Source: Paraburkholderia acidicola (GTDB taxonomy: Bacteria > Pseudomonadota > Gammaproteobacteria > Burkholderiales > Burkholderiaceae). From it: a stretch of DNA of 64,000 nt. Position 1 is the stretch's first letter; each line of letters starts with the position of its first letter. The position numbers and the translations under genes were made by a program. Shown here in pieces: positions 12,901 to 24,650 of this stretch. The stretch spans positions 1 to 64,000 of the forward strand of contig NZ_MTZV01000005.1 of assembly GCF_002362315.1 (NCBI RefSeq), given 5' to 3'. The notes beneath the pieces were generated by a model. That model worked only from the letters and a program-made list of their open reading frames with translations. It did not search any database and had not been told where the DNA came from.

Positions 12901-14202
12901 ATCGTCATCTCGCGTTCGGGCGAAGCGATGATCACCGACGACCACGGCCGTGAGCGTGAACGTCACAAGGTGCCGTACGGCGCGACGCTGCTGCAGCTGG
13001 ATGGTGCGCAGATCAAGGCCGGTACGCAGCTCGCGACGTGGGATCCGATGACGCGCCCGATCATCACCGAGTACGGTGGTACGGTGAAGTTCGAAAACGT
13101 CGAAGAAGGCGTGACGGTGGCAAAGCAGATCGACGACGTGACGGGGCTGTCGACGCTCGTCGTGATCGACGTGAAGCGCCGCGGTTCGCAGGCTTCGAAG
13201 AGCGTGCGTCCGCAGGTGAAACTGCTCGACGCGGCCGGCGAGGAAGTGAAGATCCCGAACACCGAGCATTCGGTGCAGATCGGCTTCCAGGTCGGCGCGC
13301 TGATCACCGTGAAGGACGGTCAGCAGGTGCAGGTCGGTGAAGTGCTCGCACGTATCCCGACTGAATCGCAGAAGACGCGTGACATTACCGGTGGTCTGCC
13401 GCGCGTGGCCGAACTGTTCGAAGCACGTTCGCCGAAGGACGCCGGCATTCTCGCGGAAGTCACGGGTACGACGTCGTTCGGTAAGGACACGAAGGGCAAG
13501 CAGCGTCTCGTTATCACGGACCTCGAAGGCGAACAGCACGAGTTCCTGATCGCGAAGGAAAAGCAGGTTCTGGTGCACGATGGTCAGGTCGTCAACAAGG
13601 GCGAAATGATTGTCGACGGGCCGGCCGATCCGCACGACATCCTGCGTCTGCAGGGCGTCGAGGCGCTGTCGCGCTACATCGTGGACGAAGTGCAGGACGT
13701 GTACCGTCTGCAGGGCGTGAAGATCAACGACAAGCACATTGAAGTGATCGTGCGTCAGATGCTGCGTCGTGTGCAGATTTCGGACAACGGCGATACGCGC
13801 TTCATTCCGGGCGAACAGGTTGAGCGGTCGGACATGCTCGACGAGAACGACCGGATGATCGCGGAAGACAAGCGTCCGGCGACGTACGAAAACGTGCTGC
13901 TCGGTATCACGAAGGCGTCGCTGTCGACCGATTCGTTCATCTCAGCGGCGTCGTTCCAGGAAACGACCCGCGTGCTGACCGAAGCGGCGATCATGGGCAA
14001 GCGCGACGATCTGCGCGGGCTGAAGGAAAACGTGATCGTTGGCCGCCTGATTCCGGCTGGTACGGGTCTCGCGTTCCACAAGGCACGCAAGAGCAAGGAA
14101 CTGTCCGACCGCGAGCGTTTCGATCAGATCGCGGCCGAAGAGGCCTTCGAATTCGGTACGCCGGAAACCCCCGCTGCCGAACAGCAACACTCCGGCGAGT
14201 AA
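9964..14202 (+). CDS. rpoC: DNA-directed RNA polymerase subunit beta'
   Basis: The catalytic subunit of RNA polymerase. In its 1412 residues the N-terminal zinc ribbon CLCGKYKR...CEKCGVEV is near residues 70-90. The Mg-binding motif NADFDGDQMA has Asp at 460, 462 and 464, and the second zinc site lies in LTCETRYGLCAACYGRDLG. GGAGAG precedes the ATG. A strong terminator at 14244-14273 closes the rpoBC message. Confidence 0.99.
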   Translation: MKALLDLFKQVQQPEVFDAIKIGLASPDKIRSWSFGEVKKPETINYRTFKPERDGLFCAKIFGPIKDYECLCGKYKRLKHRGVICEKCGVEVTLAKVRRERMGHIELASPVAHIWFLKSLPSRLGMVLDMTLRDIERVLYFEAYVVIDPGMTPLKARQIMTEEDYYNKVEEYGDEFRAEMGAEGVRELLRAINIDEQVEMLRTELKNTGSEAKIKKYAKRLKVLEAFQRSGIKPDWMVLEVLPVLPPELRPLVPLDGGRFATSDLNDLYRRVINRNNRLKRLLELKAPEIIVRNEKRMLQEAVDSLLDNGRRGKAMTGANKRPLKSLADMIKGKGGRFRQNLLGKRVDYSGRSVIVVGPTLKLHQCGLPKLMALELFKPFIFNKLEVMGVATTIKAAKKEVENQTPVVWDILEEVIREHPVMLNRAPTLHRLGIQAFEPVLIEGKAIQLHPLVCAAFNADFDGDQMAVHVPLSLEAQMEARTLMLASNNVLFPANGDPSIVPSQDIVLGLYYATREAVNAKGEGLSFTGVSEALRAYENKEVELASRVNVRITEMVRNEDTSEGAPQFVPKISLYATTVGRAILSEILPPGLPFTVLNKPLKKKEISRLINTAFRKCGLRETVIFADQLMQSGFRLATRAGISICVDDMLVPPQKETIVGDAAKKVKEYDRQYMSGLVTSQERYNNVVDIWSATSEAVGKAMMEQLSTEPVVDRDGKETRQESFNSIYMMADSGARGSAVQIRQLAGMRGLMAKPDGSIIETPITANFREGLNVLQYFISTHGARKGLADTALKTANSGYLTRRLVDVTQDLVVVEDDCGTSNGVAMKALVEGGEVVEALRDRILGRVAVADVVNPESQETLYESGTLLDEDAVEEIERLGIDEVRVRTPLTCETRYGLCAACYGRDLGRGSSVNVGEAVGVIAAQSIGEPGTQLTMRTFHIGGAASRAAVASSVEAKSNGTVRFTSTMRYVTNAKGEQIVISRSGEAMITDDHGRERERHKVPYGATLLQLDGAQIKAGTQLATWDPMTRPIITEYGGTVKFENVEEGVTVAKQIDDVTGLSTLVVIDVKRRGSQASKSVRPQVKLLDAAGEEVKIPNTEHSVQIGFQVGALITVKDGQQVQVGEVLARIPTESQKTRDITGGLPRVAELFEARSPKDAGILAEVTGTTSFGKDTKGKQRLVITDLEGEQHEFLIAKEKQVLVHDGQVVNKGEMIVDGPADPHDILRLQGVEALSRYIVDEVQDVYRLQGVKINDKHIEVIVRQMLRRVQISDNGDTRFIPGEQVERSDMLDENDRMIAEDKRPATYENVLLGITKASLSTDSFISAASFQETTRVLTEAAIMGKRDDLRGLKENVIVGRLIPAGTGLAFHKARKSKELSDRERFDQIAAEEAFEFGTPETPAAEQQHSGE

Positions 14203-14243
14203 GACCTGGCGGCGCAAGCCGCCTGGCCTGCAAACCGATCGAG

Positions 14244-14273
14244 CCGCCCAGTTTCGACTGGGCGGTTTTTTTT
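14244..14273 (+). terminator. Intrinsic terminator of rpoBC
   Basis: CCGCCCAGT (14244-14252) pairs perfectly with ACTGGGCGG (14257-14265) and is followed by eight Ts. Confidence 0.93.
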
Positions 14274-14379
14274 CGCCCGTTCAATCGACCGAATGGTTAA
14301 TGTCTGCGAGAAATACGAGCATGGACCAGATGCGTTGGTAAAATTCGTCTGTCCGCCCCGCCGTCTCTTCCCGATCTCA

Positions 14380-16227
<1,848 letters not shown>

Positions 16228-16257
16228 CCGCACCCGTCCCCGAACCCTCGCAAGCTG

Positions 16258-16287
16258 TTGACTTGGTTGGTATTTCCAGAATATCAT
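16258..16287 (+). promoter_or_regulatory. Candidate sigma-70 promoter of the rpsL (str) operon
   Basis: TTGACT (16258-16263) and TATCAT (16282-16287), each five of six matches, are separated by 18 bp. They lie just after recQ and about 150 bases before rpsL, leaving a long leader. Confidence 0.6.
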
Positions 16288-16435
16288 GCTAGGTTCCGGA
16301 TTTTGGCTTGCCTGCGCGCGTCTTTCGTGCGCCGGTTGCGGCTTGGATACGGGAGTTTGGAAGTTTTCGATGCGCTCCATTTCTGCTTTGCCCAGAAACA
16401 GATGCGTCGATTTTGTTCAATTTCAGGAATAAACA

Positions 16436-16816
16436 ATGCCAACCATCAATCAACTGGTTCGCAAAGGCCGCGCTTCAGAAACTGTGAAGAGCAAGAGCCC
16501 GGCCTTGCAGGACTGCCCCCAGCGTCGTGGCGTGTGCACCCGTGTGTACACGACGACGCCGAAGAAGCCTAACTCGGCGCTCCGTAAGGTCGCCAAGGTT
16601 CGTCTGACGAACGGCTTCGAAGTTATTTCGTACATCGGCGGTGAAGGCCACAACCTGCAGGAACACTCGGTTGTGCTGATCCGCGGCGGCCGTGTGAAGG
16701 ATTTGCCGGGTGTGCGTTATCACATGGTTCGTGGCTCGCTGGATACCCAGGGCGTCAAGGATCGTAAGCAAGCTCGCTCGAAGTACGGTGCGAAGCGCGC
16801 CAAGGCCGGCAAGTAA
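16436..16816 (+). CDS. rpsL: 30S ribosomal protein S12
   Basis: S12 sits at the decoding centre and controls accuracy. The 126-residue protein keeps Lys43 (TTTPKKPNS) and Lys88 (GRVKDLPG), the streptomycin-sensitive wild-type residues, and Asp89, the usual methylthiolation site. It is the first gene of the str part of the superoperon, preceded by a candidate promoter after recQ. Confidence 0.99.
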   Translation: MPTINQLVRKGRASETVKSKSPALQDCPQRRGVCTRVYTTTPKKPNSALRKVAKVRLTNGFEVISYIGGEGHNLQEHSVVLIRGGRVKDLPGVRYHMVRGSLDTQGVKDRKQARSKYGAKRAKAGK

Positions 16817-17013
16817 GTAGCCGGTCAGCAGTAACAGGGTTCAGGTCGCCTGAAAGGGCGGTAATGGCGGTGGTACCGGATTCGCCGGTGCTGTCGAGTA
16901 AGTGGTCACCCGACCGGGCTGGTTAGTCGTAAAAGATGGATCGGGTTAGTTGGTGACCGCGGGGCCAGGTGCCAGAAAGGCACGGTTCCAACTGAAAAGT
17001 TAAAGGAAGAAAC
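16817..17013 (+). promoter_or_regulatory. Structured rpsL-rpsG intercistronic leader
   Basis: This 197-base gap contains complementary arms GGTCACC (16904-16910) and GGTGACC (16952-16958), with nested CCCGA/TCGGG. A second small hairpin GTGCC/GGCAC (16969-16983) lies before rpsG. In E. coli the same intercistronic position is the S7 repressor site; that role here is inferred from position only. Confidence 0.4.
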
Positions 17014-17484
17014 ATGCCGCGTCGTCGCGAAGTCCCCAAGCGGGAAGTGTTGCCGGATCCGAAGTTCGGTAACGTTGATGTAGCAAAATTCATGAACGTA
17101 CTGATGCTCTCCGGCAAGAAGTCGGTTGCCGAGCGTATCGTGTACGGCGCTTTTGAACAGATCCAGACCAAGGGTGGCAAGGACCCGCTGGAAGTGTTCA
17201 CGGTAGCGCTCAACAACGTGAAGCCGGTGGTCGAAGTGAAGAGCCGTCGCGTTGGTGGTGCGAACTACCAGGTTCCGGTCGAAGTGCGCCCGTCGCGTCG
17301 TATGGCATTGGCGATGCGTTGGCTGCGTGAGGCTGCGAAAAAGCGTAGCGAGAAGTCCATGGCCCTGCGCCTGGCTGGTGAACTGTCCGAGGCTGCTGAA
17401 GGCCGCGGCGGCGCGATGAAGAAGCGCGACGAAGTCCACCGGATGGCAGAAGCCAACAAGGCGTTCTCGCATTTCCGTTTCTAA
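17014..17484 (+). CDS. rpsG: 30S ribosomal protein S7
   Basis: S7 nucleates assembly of the 30S head and contacts tRNA at the E site. The 156-residue protein begins PRRREVPKREVLPDPKFGN and has the expected all-helical sequence ending in HRMAEANKAFSHFRF. AAAGGAAG precedes the ATG. Confidence 0.98.
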   Translation: MPRRREVPKREVLPDPKFGNVDVAKFMNVLMLSGKKSVAERIVYGAFEQIQTKGGKDPLEVFTVALNNVKPVVEVKSRRVGGANYQVPVEVRPSRRMALAMRWLREAAKKRSEKSMALRLAGELSEAAEGRGGAMKKRDEVHRMAEANKAFSHFRF

Positions 17485-17559
17485 GCGTCCCGACCCCGGG
17501 TCAAGCGGAAAGAAATTCCGGGCGGGTGCGCTTTAAAGCGCCTCGCCCGTTTGTGTTAG

Positions 17560-17588
17560 GGCGCGCAGGGATTCATGTCCCGCGCGCC
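17560..17588 (+). promoter_or_regulatory. Strong hairpin just upstream of fusA
   Basis: GGCGCGC (17560-17566) pairs with GCGCGCC (17582-17588), and inside it GGGA (17568-17571) pairs with TCCC (17578-17581), with one bulged A. It ends 20 bases before the GTG of fusA and could modulate translation or mark an RNA processing point. There is no T-run, so it is not a terminator. Confidence 0.4.
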
Positions 17589-17608
17589 AACCCCCATAGA
17601 GGATCAAA

Positions 17609-19711
<2,103 letters not shown>

Positions 19712-19758
19712 GACTTTCGGCACCATTCATCGATTAACTTTTTTGAAAGAAGAGAAAC

Positions 19759-20949
19759 ATGGCTAAAGGTAAATTCGAGCGGACGAAGCCGCACGTGAAC
19801 GTTGGCACGATCGGTCACGTTGACCACGGCAAGACCACGCTGACGGCAGCGATCACGACGGTGCTGACCGCGAAGTTCGGCGGCGAAGCGAAGGCGTACG
19901 ACCAGATCGACGCAGCGCCGGAAGAAAAGGCGCGCGGTATCACGATCAACACGGCGCACGTCGAGTACGAAACGGCGAACCGCCACTACGCGCACGTTGA
20001 CTGCCCGGGCCACGCTGACTATGTGAAGAACATGATCACGGGTGCAGCGCAGATGGACGGCGCAATCCTGGTGTGCTCGGCCGCTGACGGCCCGATGCCG
20101 CAAACGCGTGAGCACATCCTGCTGGCGCGTCAGGTCGGTGTGCCGTACATCATCGTGTTCCTGAACAAGTGCGACATGGTGGACGACGCCGAGCTGCTGG
20201 AACTCGTCGAAATGGAAGTTCGCGAACTTCTGTCGAAGTACGACTTCCCGGGCGACGACACGCCGATCATCAAGGGTTCGGCCAAGCTGGCGCTGGAAGG
20301 CGACAAGGGCGAACTGGGTGAAGTGGCGATCATGAGCCTGGCCGATGCACTGGACACGTACATCCCGACGCCGGAGCGCGCAGTGGACGGCGCATTCCTG
20401 ATGCCGGTGGAAGACGTGTTCTCGATCTCGGGTCGCGGTACGGTGGTGACGGGCCGGGTTGAGCGCGGTGTCGTGAAGGTCGGCGAAGAAATCGAAATCG
20501 TCGGGATCAAGCCGACGGTGAAGACGACGTGCACGGGCGTGGAAATGTTCCGCAAGCTGCTCGACCAGGGTCAGGCAGGCGACAACGTGGGTATCCTGCT
20601 GCGCGGCACGAAGCGTGAAGACGTGGAGCGTGGCCAGGTGCTGGCCAAGCCGGGTTCGATCAACCCGCACACGCACTTCACGGCAGAAGTGTACGTGCTG
20701 AGCAAGGATGAAGGCGGCCGTCACACGCCGTTCTTCAACAACTACCGTCCGCAGTTCTACTTCCGTACGACGGACGTGACGGGCTCGATCGAGCTGCCGA
20801 AGGACAAGGAAATGGTGATGCCGGGCGACAACGTGACGATCACGGTGAAGCTGATCAACCCGATCGCCATGGAAGAAGGCCTGCGCTTCGCTATCCGCGA
20901 AGGCGGTCGTACCGTCGGCGCCGGTGTCGTTGCCAAGATCCTCGAGTAA
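19759..20949 (+). CDS. tufA: Elongation factor Tu (second copy)
   Basis: This copy encodes the same 396-residue EF-Tu as the gene at 614, in the classical str-operon position after fusA. Apart from four silent changes in codons 2-6, I see no base difference between the two genes through the stop codon, while the flanks are unrelated. AGAAGAGA lies before the ATG. It is followed by a GC-rich hairpin and then rpsJ, so it may be transcribed both with fusA and with the S10 region. Confidence 0.99.
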   Translation: MAKGKFERTKPHVNVGTIGHVDHGKTTLTAAITTVLTAKFGGEAKAYDQIDAAPEEKARGITINTAHVEYETANRHYAHVDCPGHADYVKNMITGAAQMDGAILVCSAADGPMPQTREHILLARQVGVPYIIVFLNKCDMVDDAELLELVEMEVRELLSKYDFPGDDTPIIKGSAKLALEGDKGELGEVAIMSLADALDTYIPTPERAVDGAFLMPVEDVFSISGRGTVVTGRVERGVVKVGEEIEIVGIKPTVKTTCTGVEMFRKLLDQGQAGDNVGILLRGTKREDVERGQVLAKPGSINPHTHFTAEVYVLSKDEGGRHTPFFNNYRPQFYFRTTDVTGSIELPKDKEMVMPGDNVTITVKLINPIAMEEGLRFAIREGGRTVGAGVVAKILE

Positions 20950-20989
20950 AATCGCGGGCTTGCTGTTGTAGTTGCAGTAAAGGTGCCCG

Positions 20990-21039
20990 GGACCGGGTGC
21001 CCGCCTCCGCGGAGGGTGCCCGGTCCTACGTTCTTTTTT
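20990..21039 (+). terminator. GC-rich hairpin with T-run between tufA and rpsJ
   Basis: GGACCGGGTGC (20990-21000) pairs with GTGCCCGGTCC (21016-21026) with one wobble, and the inner CCTCCGCGGAGG block adds pairs. The T-rich TTCTTTTTT follows at 21031-21039. It is either a tufA terminator or an attenuator in the S10 leader, where E. coli L4 acts. Confidence 0.55.
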
Positions 21040-21083
21040 AATCCGGCGGTGCGAGACCGCCTCGCTCTTTTCAAGGAATTGTC

Positions 21084-21395
21084 ATGCCGAACCAGAAAAT
21101 CCGTATTCGCCTGAAGGCTTTCGACTATCGCCTGATCGATCAATCGGCTGCTGAAATCGTCGATACGGCCAAGCGCACTGGCGCGATCGTCCGTGGTCCG
21201 GTGCCGCTGCCGACGCGTATTCAACGCTTCGACATTCTGCGCTCGCCGCACGTCAACAAGACGTCGCGTGACCAGCTCGAAATTCGTACCCACCAGCGCC
21301 TGATGGACATCGTCGATCCGACGGACAAGACCGTCGACGCATTGATGAAGCTCGATCTGCCGGCTGGCGTGGATGTCGAAATCAAGCTGCAATAA
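21084..21395 (+). CDS. rpsJ: 30S ribosomal protein S10 / NusE
   Basis: S10 is part of the 30S head and, as NusE, of antitermination complexes with NusB. The 103-residue protein begins PNQKIRIRLKAFDYRLID and contains the loop SPHVNKTSRDQLE. It is the first S10-cluster gene but is cut off from rplC by a 197-base gap with its own promoter dyad. Confidence 0.98.
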   Translation: MPNQKIRIRLKAFDYRLIDQSAAEIVDTAKRTGAIVRGPVPLPTRIQRFDILRSPHVNKTSRDQLEIRTHQRLMDIVDPTDKTVDALMKLDLPAGVDVEIKLQ

Positions 21396-21444
21396 GGTTC
21401 TACCGGCTGCCCGGGGTACCGGGCAGTGCTAAGTCATTGATTGC

Positions 21445-21485
21445 TTGCGGAAAACGAAAAGCCTGCTATAATGCAAGGCTTTTCG
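21445..21485 (+). promoter_or_regulatory. Extended -10 promoter inside a dyad, upstream of rplC
   Basis: A consensus TATAAT (21467-21472) preceded by TGC forms an extended -10, with a weak -35 TTGCGG (21445-21450) at 16 bp. The -10 is the loop of a perfect 10-bp inverted repeat, CGAAAAGCCT (21455-21464) and AGGCTTTTCG (21476-21485). This should give rplC onward its own transcript. Confidence 0.7.
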
Positions 21486-21592
21486 CGCATTTGCGCAAAA
21501 AAGTCGGTGCGATTTCCCGGTTAAACCCGGGTCCGAGCGCCGGCATTTTGTAAATTAGCCCCGACCAATCGCAGTCGGGAATGGAGAAAACG

Positions 21593-22252
21593 ATGAGCCT
21601 TGGACTCGTAGGTCGCAAGGTTGGCATGACCCGTATCTTCACGGCTGAAGGGGATTCGATTCCCGTTACCGTGCTGGACGTGTCCGACAACCGCGTGACG
21701 CAGATCAAGACTGTTGAAACCGACGGCTACACAGCTGTTCAGGTTGCGTTCGGTACGCGCCGTGCTTCACGCGTGGTGAAGCCGCTCGCAGGTCATCTCG
21801 CCAAAGCCGGTGTTCAGGCAGGCGAAATCCTCAAGGAATTCCAGATCGATGCCACTAAGGCAGCCGAGTTGTCGGCTGGCACAGTGGTGGACGTCGATGT
21901 CTTCGAAGTGGGCCAGAAAGTCGACGTGCAAGGCGTGTCGATCGGTAAGGGCTACGCCGGTACCATCAAGCGTCACAACTTCGCATCTGGCCGTGCCTCG
22001 CACGGTAACTCGCGCTCGCACAACGTGCCGGGTTCGATCGGTATGGCGCAGGATCCGGGCCGTGTGTTCCCGGGTAAGCGCATGACCGGTCACATGGGTG
22101 ACGACACCGTTACGGTACAAAACCTCGAAATCGCTCGTATCGACACCGACCGCAAGCTGTTGCTGGTCAAGGGTGCCGTTCCGGGTGCGAAAGGCGGCAA
22201 GGTCTTCGTGACGCCGGCCGTGAAGACGCGTGCCGTGAAAGGAGCGAAATAA
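21593..22252 (+). CDS. rplC: 50S ribosomal protein L3
   Basis: L3 nucleates 50S assembly and reaches the peptidyl transferase centre. I chose the ATG at 21593 (SLGLVGRKVGMTRIF, 219 residues) over an in-frame ATG at 21581, because the GGAGAAA between them serves as the ribosome site. The stop overlaps the rplD start by one base (TAATG). Confidence 0.97.
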   Translation: MSLGLVGRKVGMTRIFTAEGDSIPVTVLDVSDNRVTQIKTVETDGYTAVQVAFGTRRASRVVKPLAGHLAKAGVQAGEILKEFQIDATKAAELSAGTVVDVDVFEVGQKVDVQGVSIGKGYAGTIKRHNFASGRASHGNSRSHNVPGSIGMAQDPGRVFPGKRMTGHMGDDTVTVQNLEIARIDTDRKLLLVKGAVPGAKGGKVFVTPAVKTRAVKGAK

Positions 22253-22872
22253 TGGAACTTAAGCTCCTGAACGCCAATGGTCAGGAAGGCGCAGCAGTCA
22301 GCGCGTCGGACGTCGTGTTCGGCCGTGACTACAACGAAGCCCTGATTCACCAGGTCGTGGTGGCCTACCAGGCCAATGCCCGTAGCGGCAACCGCGCGCA
22401 GAAAGATCGTGAGCAGGTCAAGCACACGACCAAGAAGCCGTGGCGCCAGAAGGGTACGGGCCGTGCCCGTGCCGGTATGTCGTCGAGCCCGTTGTGGCGC
22501 GGCGGTGGCCGTATCTTCCCGAATTCGCCGGAAGAAAACTTCTCGCACAAGGTCAACAAGAAGATGCATCGCGCAGGTCTCTGCTCGATCTTCTCGCAGC
22601 TGGCCCGTGAAGGCCGTATCTCGGTGGTCGACGAGATGACGCTCGAAGCGCCGAAGACCAAGCTGCTGGCCGAAAAATTCAAGGCAATGGGTCTCGATTC
22701 CGTGCTGGTCATTACCGACACGGTTGACGAAAACCTGTACCTCGCGTCGCGCAACCTCGCCCACGTGGCGGTTGTCGAGCCGCGTTATGCCGACCCGCTG
22801 TCGCTGATCTACTTCAAGAAAGTACTGATCACGAAAGCCGCGGTCGCCCAGATCGAGGAGTTGCTGTCATGA
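22252..22872 (+). CDS. rplD: 50S ribosomal protein L4
   Basis: L4 lines the nascent peptide tunnel and in enterobacteria represses the S10 operon. The 206-residue protein has the extended tunnel loop with KKPWRQKGTGRARAG. It overlaps rplC by one base and rplW by four (ATGA), so the three are translationally coupled. Confidence 0.98.
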   Translation: MELKLLNANGQEGAAVSASDVVFGRDYNEALIHQVVVAYQANARSGNRAQKDREQVKHTTKKPWRQKGTGRARAGMSSSPLWRGGGRIFPNSPEENFSHKVNKKMHRAGLCSIFSQLAREGRISVVDEMTLEAPKTKLLAEKFKAMGLDSVLVITDTVDENLYLASRNLAHVAVVEPRYADPLSLIYFKKVLITKAAVAQIEELLS

Positions 22873-23183
22873 GCGAGATTCGCAAAAACGATCATCGTTT
22901 GATGCAGGTTCTGCTCGCGCCGGTGATCTCCGAAAAAGCGACGCTGGTGGCCGACAAGCACGAGCAGGTCGTGTTCGAAGTCGCGCCGGATGCGACGAAG
23001 CAGGAAGTTAAGGCTGCTGTCGAGCTGCTGTTCAAGGTGGAAGTCAATTCCGTCAACGTGCTGGTCCAGAAGGGTAAAGCCAAGCGCTTTGGCCGCTTCA
23101 TGGGCAAGCGCAAGGACGTGAAGAAGGCGTATGTCTGCCTGAAGCCCGGCCAGGAAATCAACTTTGAAGCGGAGGCCAAGTAA
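22869..23183 (+). CDS. rplW: 50S ribosomal protein L23
   Basis: L23 sits at the tunnel exit and docks trigger factor and SRP. The 104-residue protein has VISEKATLVADKHEQVVFEV and the basic loop GKAKRFGRFMGKRKDVKKAY. The start overlaps the rplD stop, and rplB follows after two bases. Confidence 0.98.
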   Translation: MSEIRKNDHRLMQVLLAPVISEKATLVADKHEQVVFEVAPDATKQEVKAAVELLFKVEVNSVNVLVQKGKAKRFGRFMGKRKDVKKAYVCLKPGQEINFEAEAK

Positions 23184-23185
23184 TC

Positions 23186-24013
23186 ATGGCAATCGTTAAA
23201 GTTAAGCCGACTTCGCCGGGCCGCCGTGCGATGGTCAAGGTGGTCAACAAGGATCTGCATAAGGGCAAGCCGTTCGCACCGCTGCTCGATTCGCAGAGCG
23301 TGACCGCCGGCCGTAACAACAACGGCCACATCACCACGCGCCATAAGGGCGGTGGTCATAAGCAACAGTACCGTATCGTCGATTTCAAGCGTACGAAGGA
23401 CGGCATTCCGGCAAAGGTCGAGCGTCTCGAATACGATCCGAACCGCAGCGCAAACATCGCGCTGGTTCTGTACGCAGACGGCGAACGTCGCTACATCATC
23501 GCATCGAAGGGTATGACGGTCGGCCAGCAACTGCTGTCCGGTTCGGAAGCGCCGATCAAGGCGGGCAACACGCTGCCGATCCGCAACATCCCCGTCGGTA
23601 CGACGATTCACTGCATCGAAATGCTGCCGGGCAAGGGCGCGCAAATCGCGCGTTCGGCCGGCACGTCGGCCATGCTTCTGGCTCGTGAAGGCACGTACGC
23701 GCAGGTTCGCCTGCGCTCCGGCGAAATCCGCCGCGTGCACGTCGAGTGCCGCGCAACGATCGGTGAAGTGGGCAACGAAGAACACAGCCTCCGTCAAATC
23801 GGTAAGGCCGGCGCAAATCGCTGGCGCGGTATCCGTCCGACGGTGCGTGGCGTTGTCATGAACCCGGTCGACCACCCGCACGGTGGTGGTGAAGGCAAGA
23901 CGGCAGCAGGTCGCCATCCGGTGAGCCCGTGGGGCACGCCGACGAAGGGCTACCGTACCCGCAGCAACAAGCGCACGACGAGCATGATCGTCCAGCGCCG
24001 TCACAAGCGTTAA
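23186..24013 (+). CDS. rplB: 50S ribosomal protein L2
   Basis: L2 binds 23S rRNA near the peptidyl transferase centre and is needed for subunit joining. It has 275 residues. The C-terminal segment NPVDHPHGGGEG carries the conserved histidine (equivalent to E. coli His229), and TPTKGYRTRSNKRT ends the protein. Confidence 0.99.
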   Translation: MAIVKVKPTSPGRRAMVKVVNKDLHKGKPFAPLLDSQSVTAGRNNNGHITTRHKGGGHKQQYRIVDFKRTKDGIPAKVERLEYDPNRSANIALVLYADGERRYIIASKGMTVGQQLLSGSEAPIKAGNTLPIRNIPVGTTIHCIEMLPGKGAQIARSAGTSAMLLAREGTYAQVRLRSGEIRRVHVECRATIGEVGNEEHSLRQIGKAGANRWRGIRPTVRGVVMNPVDHPHGGGEGKTAAGRHPVSPWGTPTKGYRTRSNKRTTSMIVQRRHKR

Positions 24014-24023
24014 GGAGCAGACA

Positions 24024-24299
24024 ATGGCACGTTCTGTAAAAAAAGGTCCGTTCTGCGACGCCCATTTGCTGAAGAAGGTAGAGGCGGCTGCAGCTACGCG
24101 CGACAAGAAACCGATCAAGACCTGGTCGCGTCGTTCGACGATCCTGCCGGACTTCATCGGTCTGACGATCGCCGTTCATAACGGCCGTCAACACGTTCCG
24201 GTGTATGTCTCGGAAAACATGGTCGGCCACAAGCTTGGCGAGTTTGCATTGACCCGTACGTTCAAGGGTCATGCAGCCGACAAGAAGGCCAAGAAATAA
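24024..24299 (+). CDS. rpsS: 30S ribosomal protein S19
   Basis: S19 lies in the 30S head and contacts the A-site finger. It has 91 residues. The start ARSVKKGPFCDAHLLKKV and the block HNGRQHVPVYVSENMVGHKL are standard. Confidence 0.98.
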   Translation: MARSVKKGPFCDAHLLKKVEAAAATRDKKPIKTWSRRSTILPDFIGLTIAVHNGRQHVPVYVSENMVGHKLGEFALTRTFKGHAADKKAKK

Positions 24300-24309
24300 G
24301 GGGCTCATG

Positions 24310-24639
24310 ATGGAAGTGAAAGCAATTCATCGCGGTGCCCGCATCTCGGCGCAGAAAACGCGCCTTGTGGCTGACCAGATCCGCGGTTTGCCGGTCGACA
24401 AGGCGCTGAACGTTCTGACGTTCTCGCCGAAGAAGGCGGCTGGCATCGTGAAAAAGGTCGTGCTGTCGGCGATCGCGAATGCGGAGCACAACGAAGGCGC
24501 TGATATCGACGAGCTCAAGATCACGAGCATCTATATCGATAAGGCGGCCTCTCTCAAGCGGTTCACCGCGCGCGCTAAAGGCCGCGGCAACCGCATCGAG
24601 AAGCAATCCTGTCACATCACTGTGACGGTCGGGAATTAA
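24310..24639 (+). CDS. rplV: 50S ribosomal protein L22
   Basis: L22 lines the exit tunnel and helps form the macrolide-sensitive constriction. Two ATGs lie back to back at 24307 and 24310. The second gives the common form EVKAIHRGARISAQKTRLVA with 109 residues; using the first would add one Met. The tunnel loop KAASLKRFTARAKGRGNRIE is intact. Confidence 0.96.
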   Translation: MEVKAIHRGARISAQKTRLVADQIRGLPVDKALNVLTFSPKKAAGIVKKVVLSAIANAEHNEGADIDELKITSIYIDKAASLKRFTARAKGRGNRIEKQSCHITVTVGN

Positions 24640-24650
24640 GGGGTCATACG

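Noticed and set aside
9982..13737. A 1251-residue open frame antisense to rpoC.
   Set aside because: The same codon-bias shadow; it has no ribosome site, no domains and lies fully inside a certain gene.
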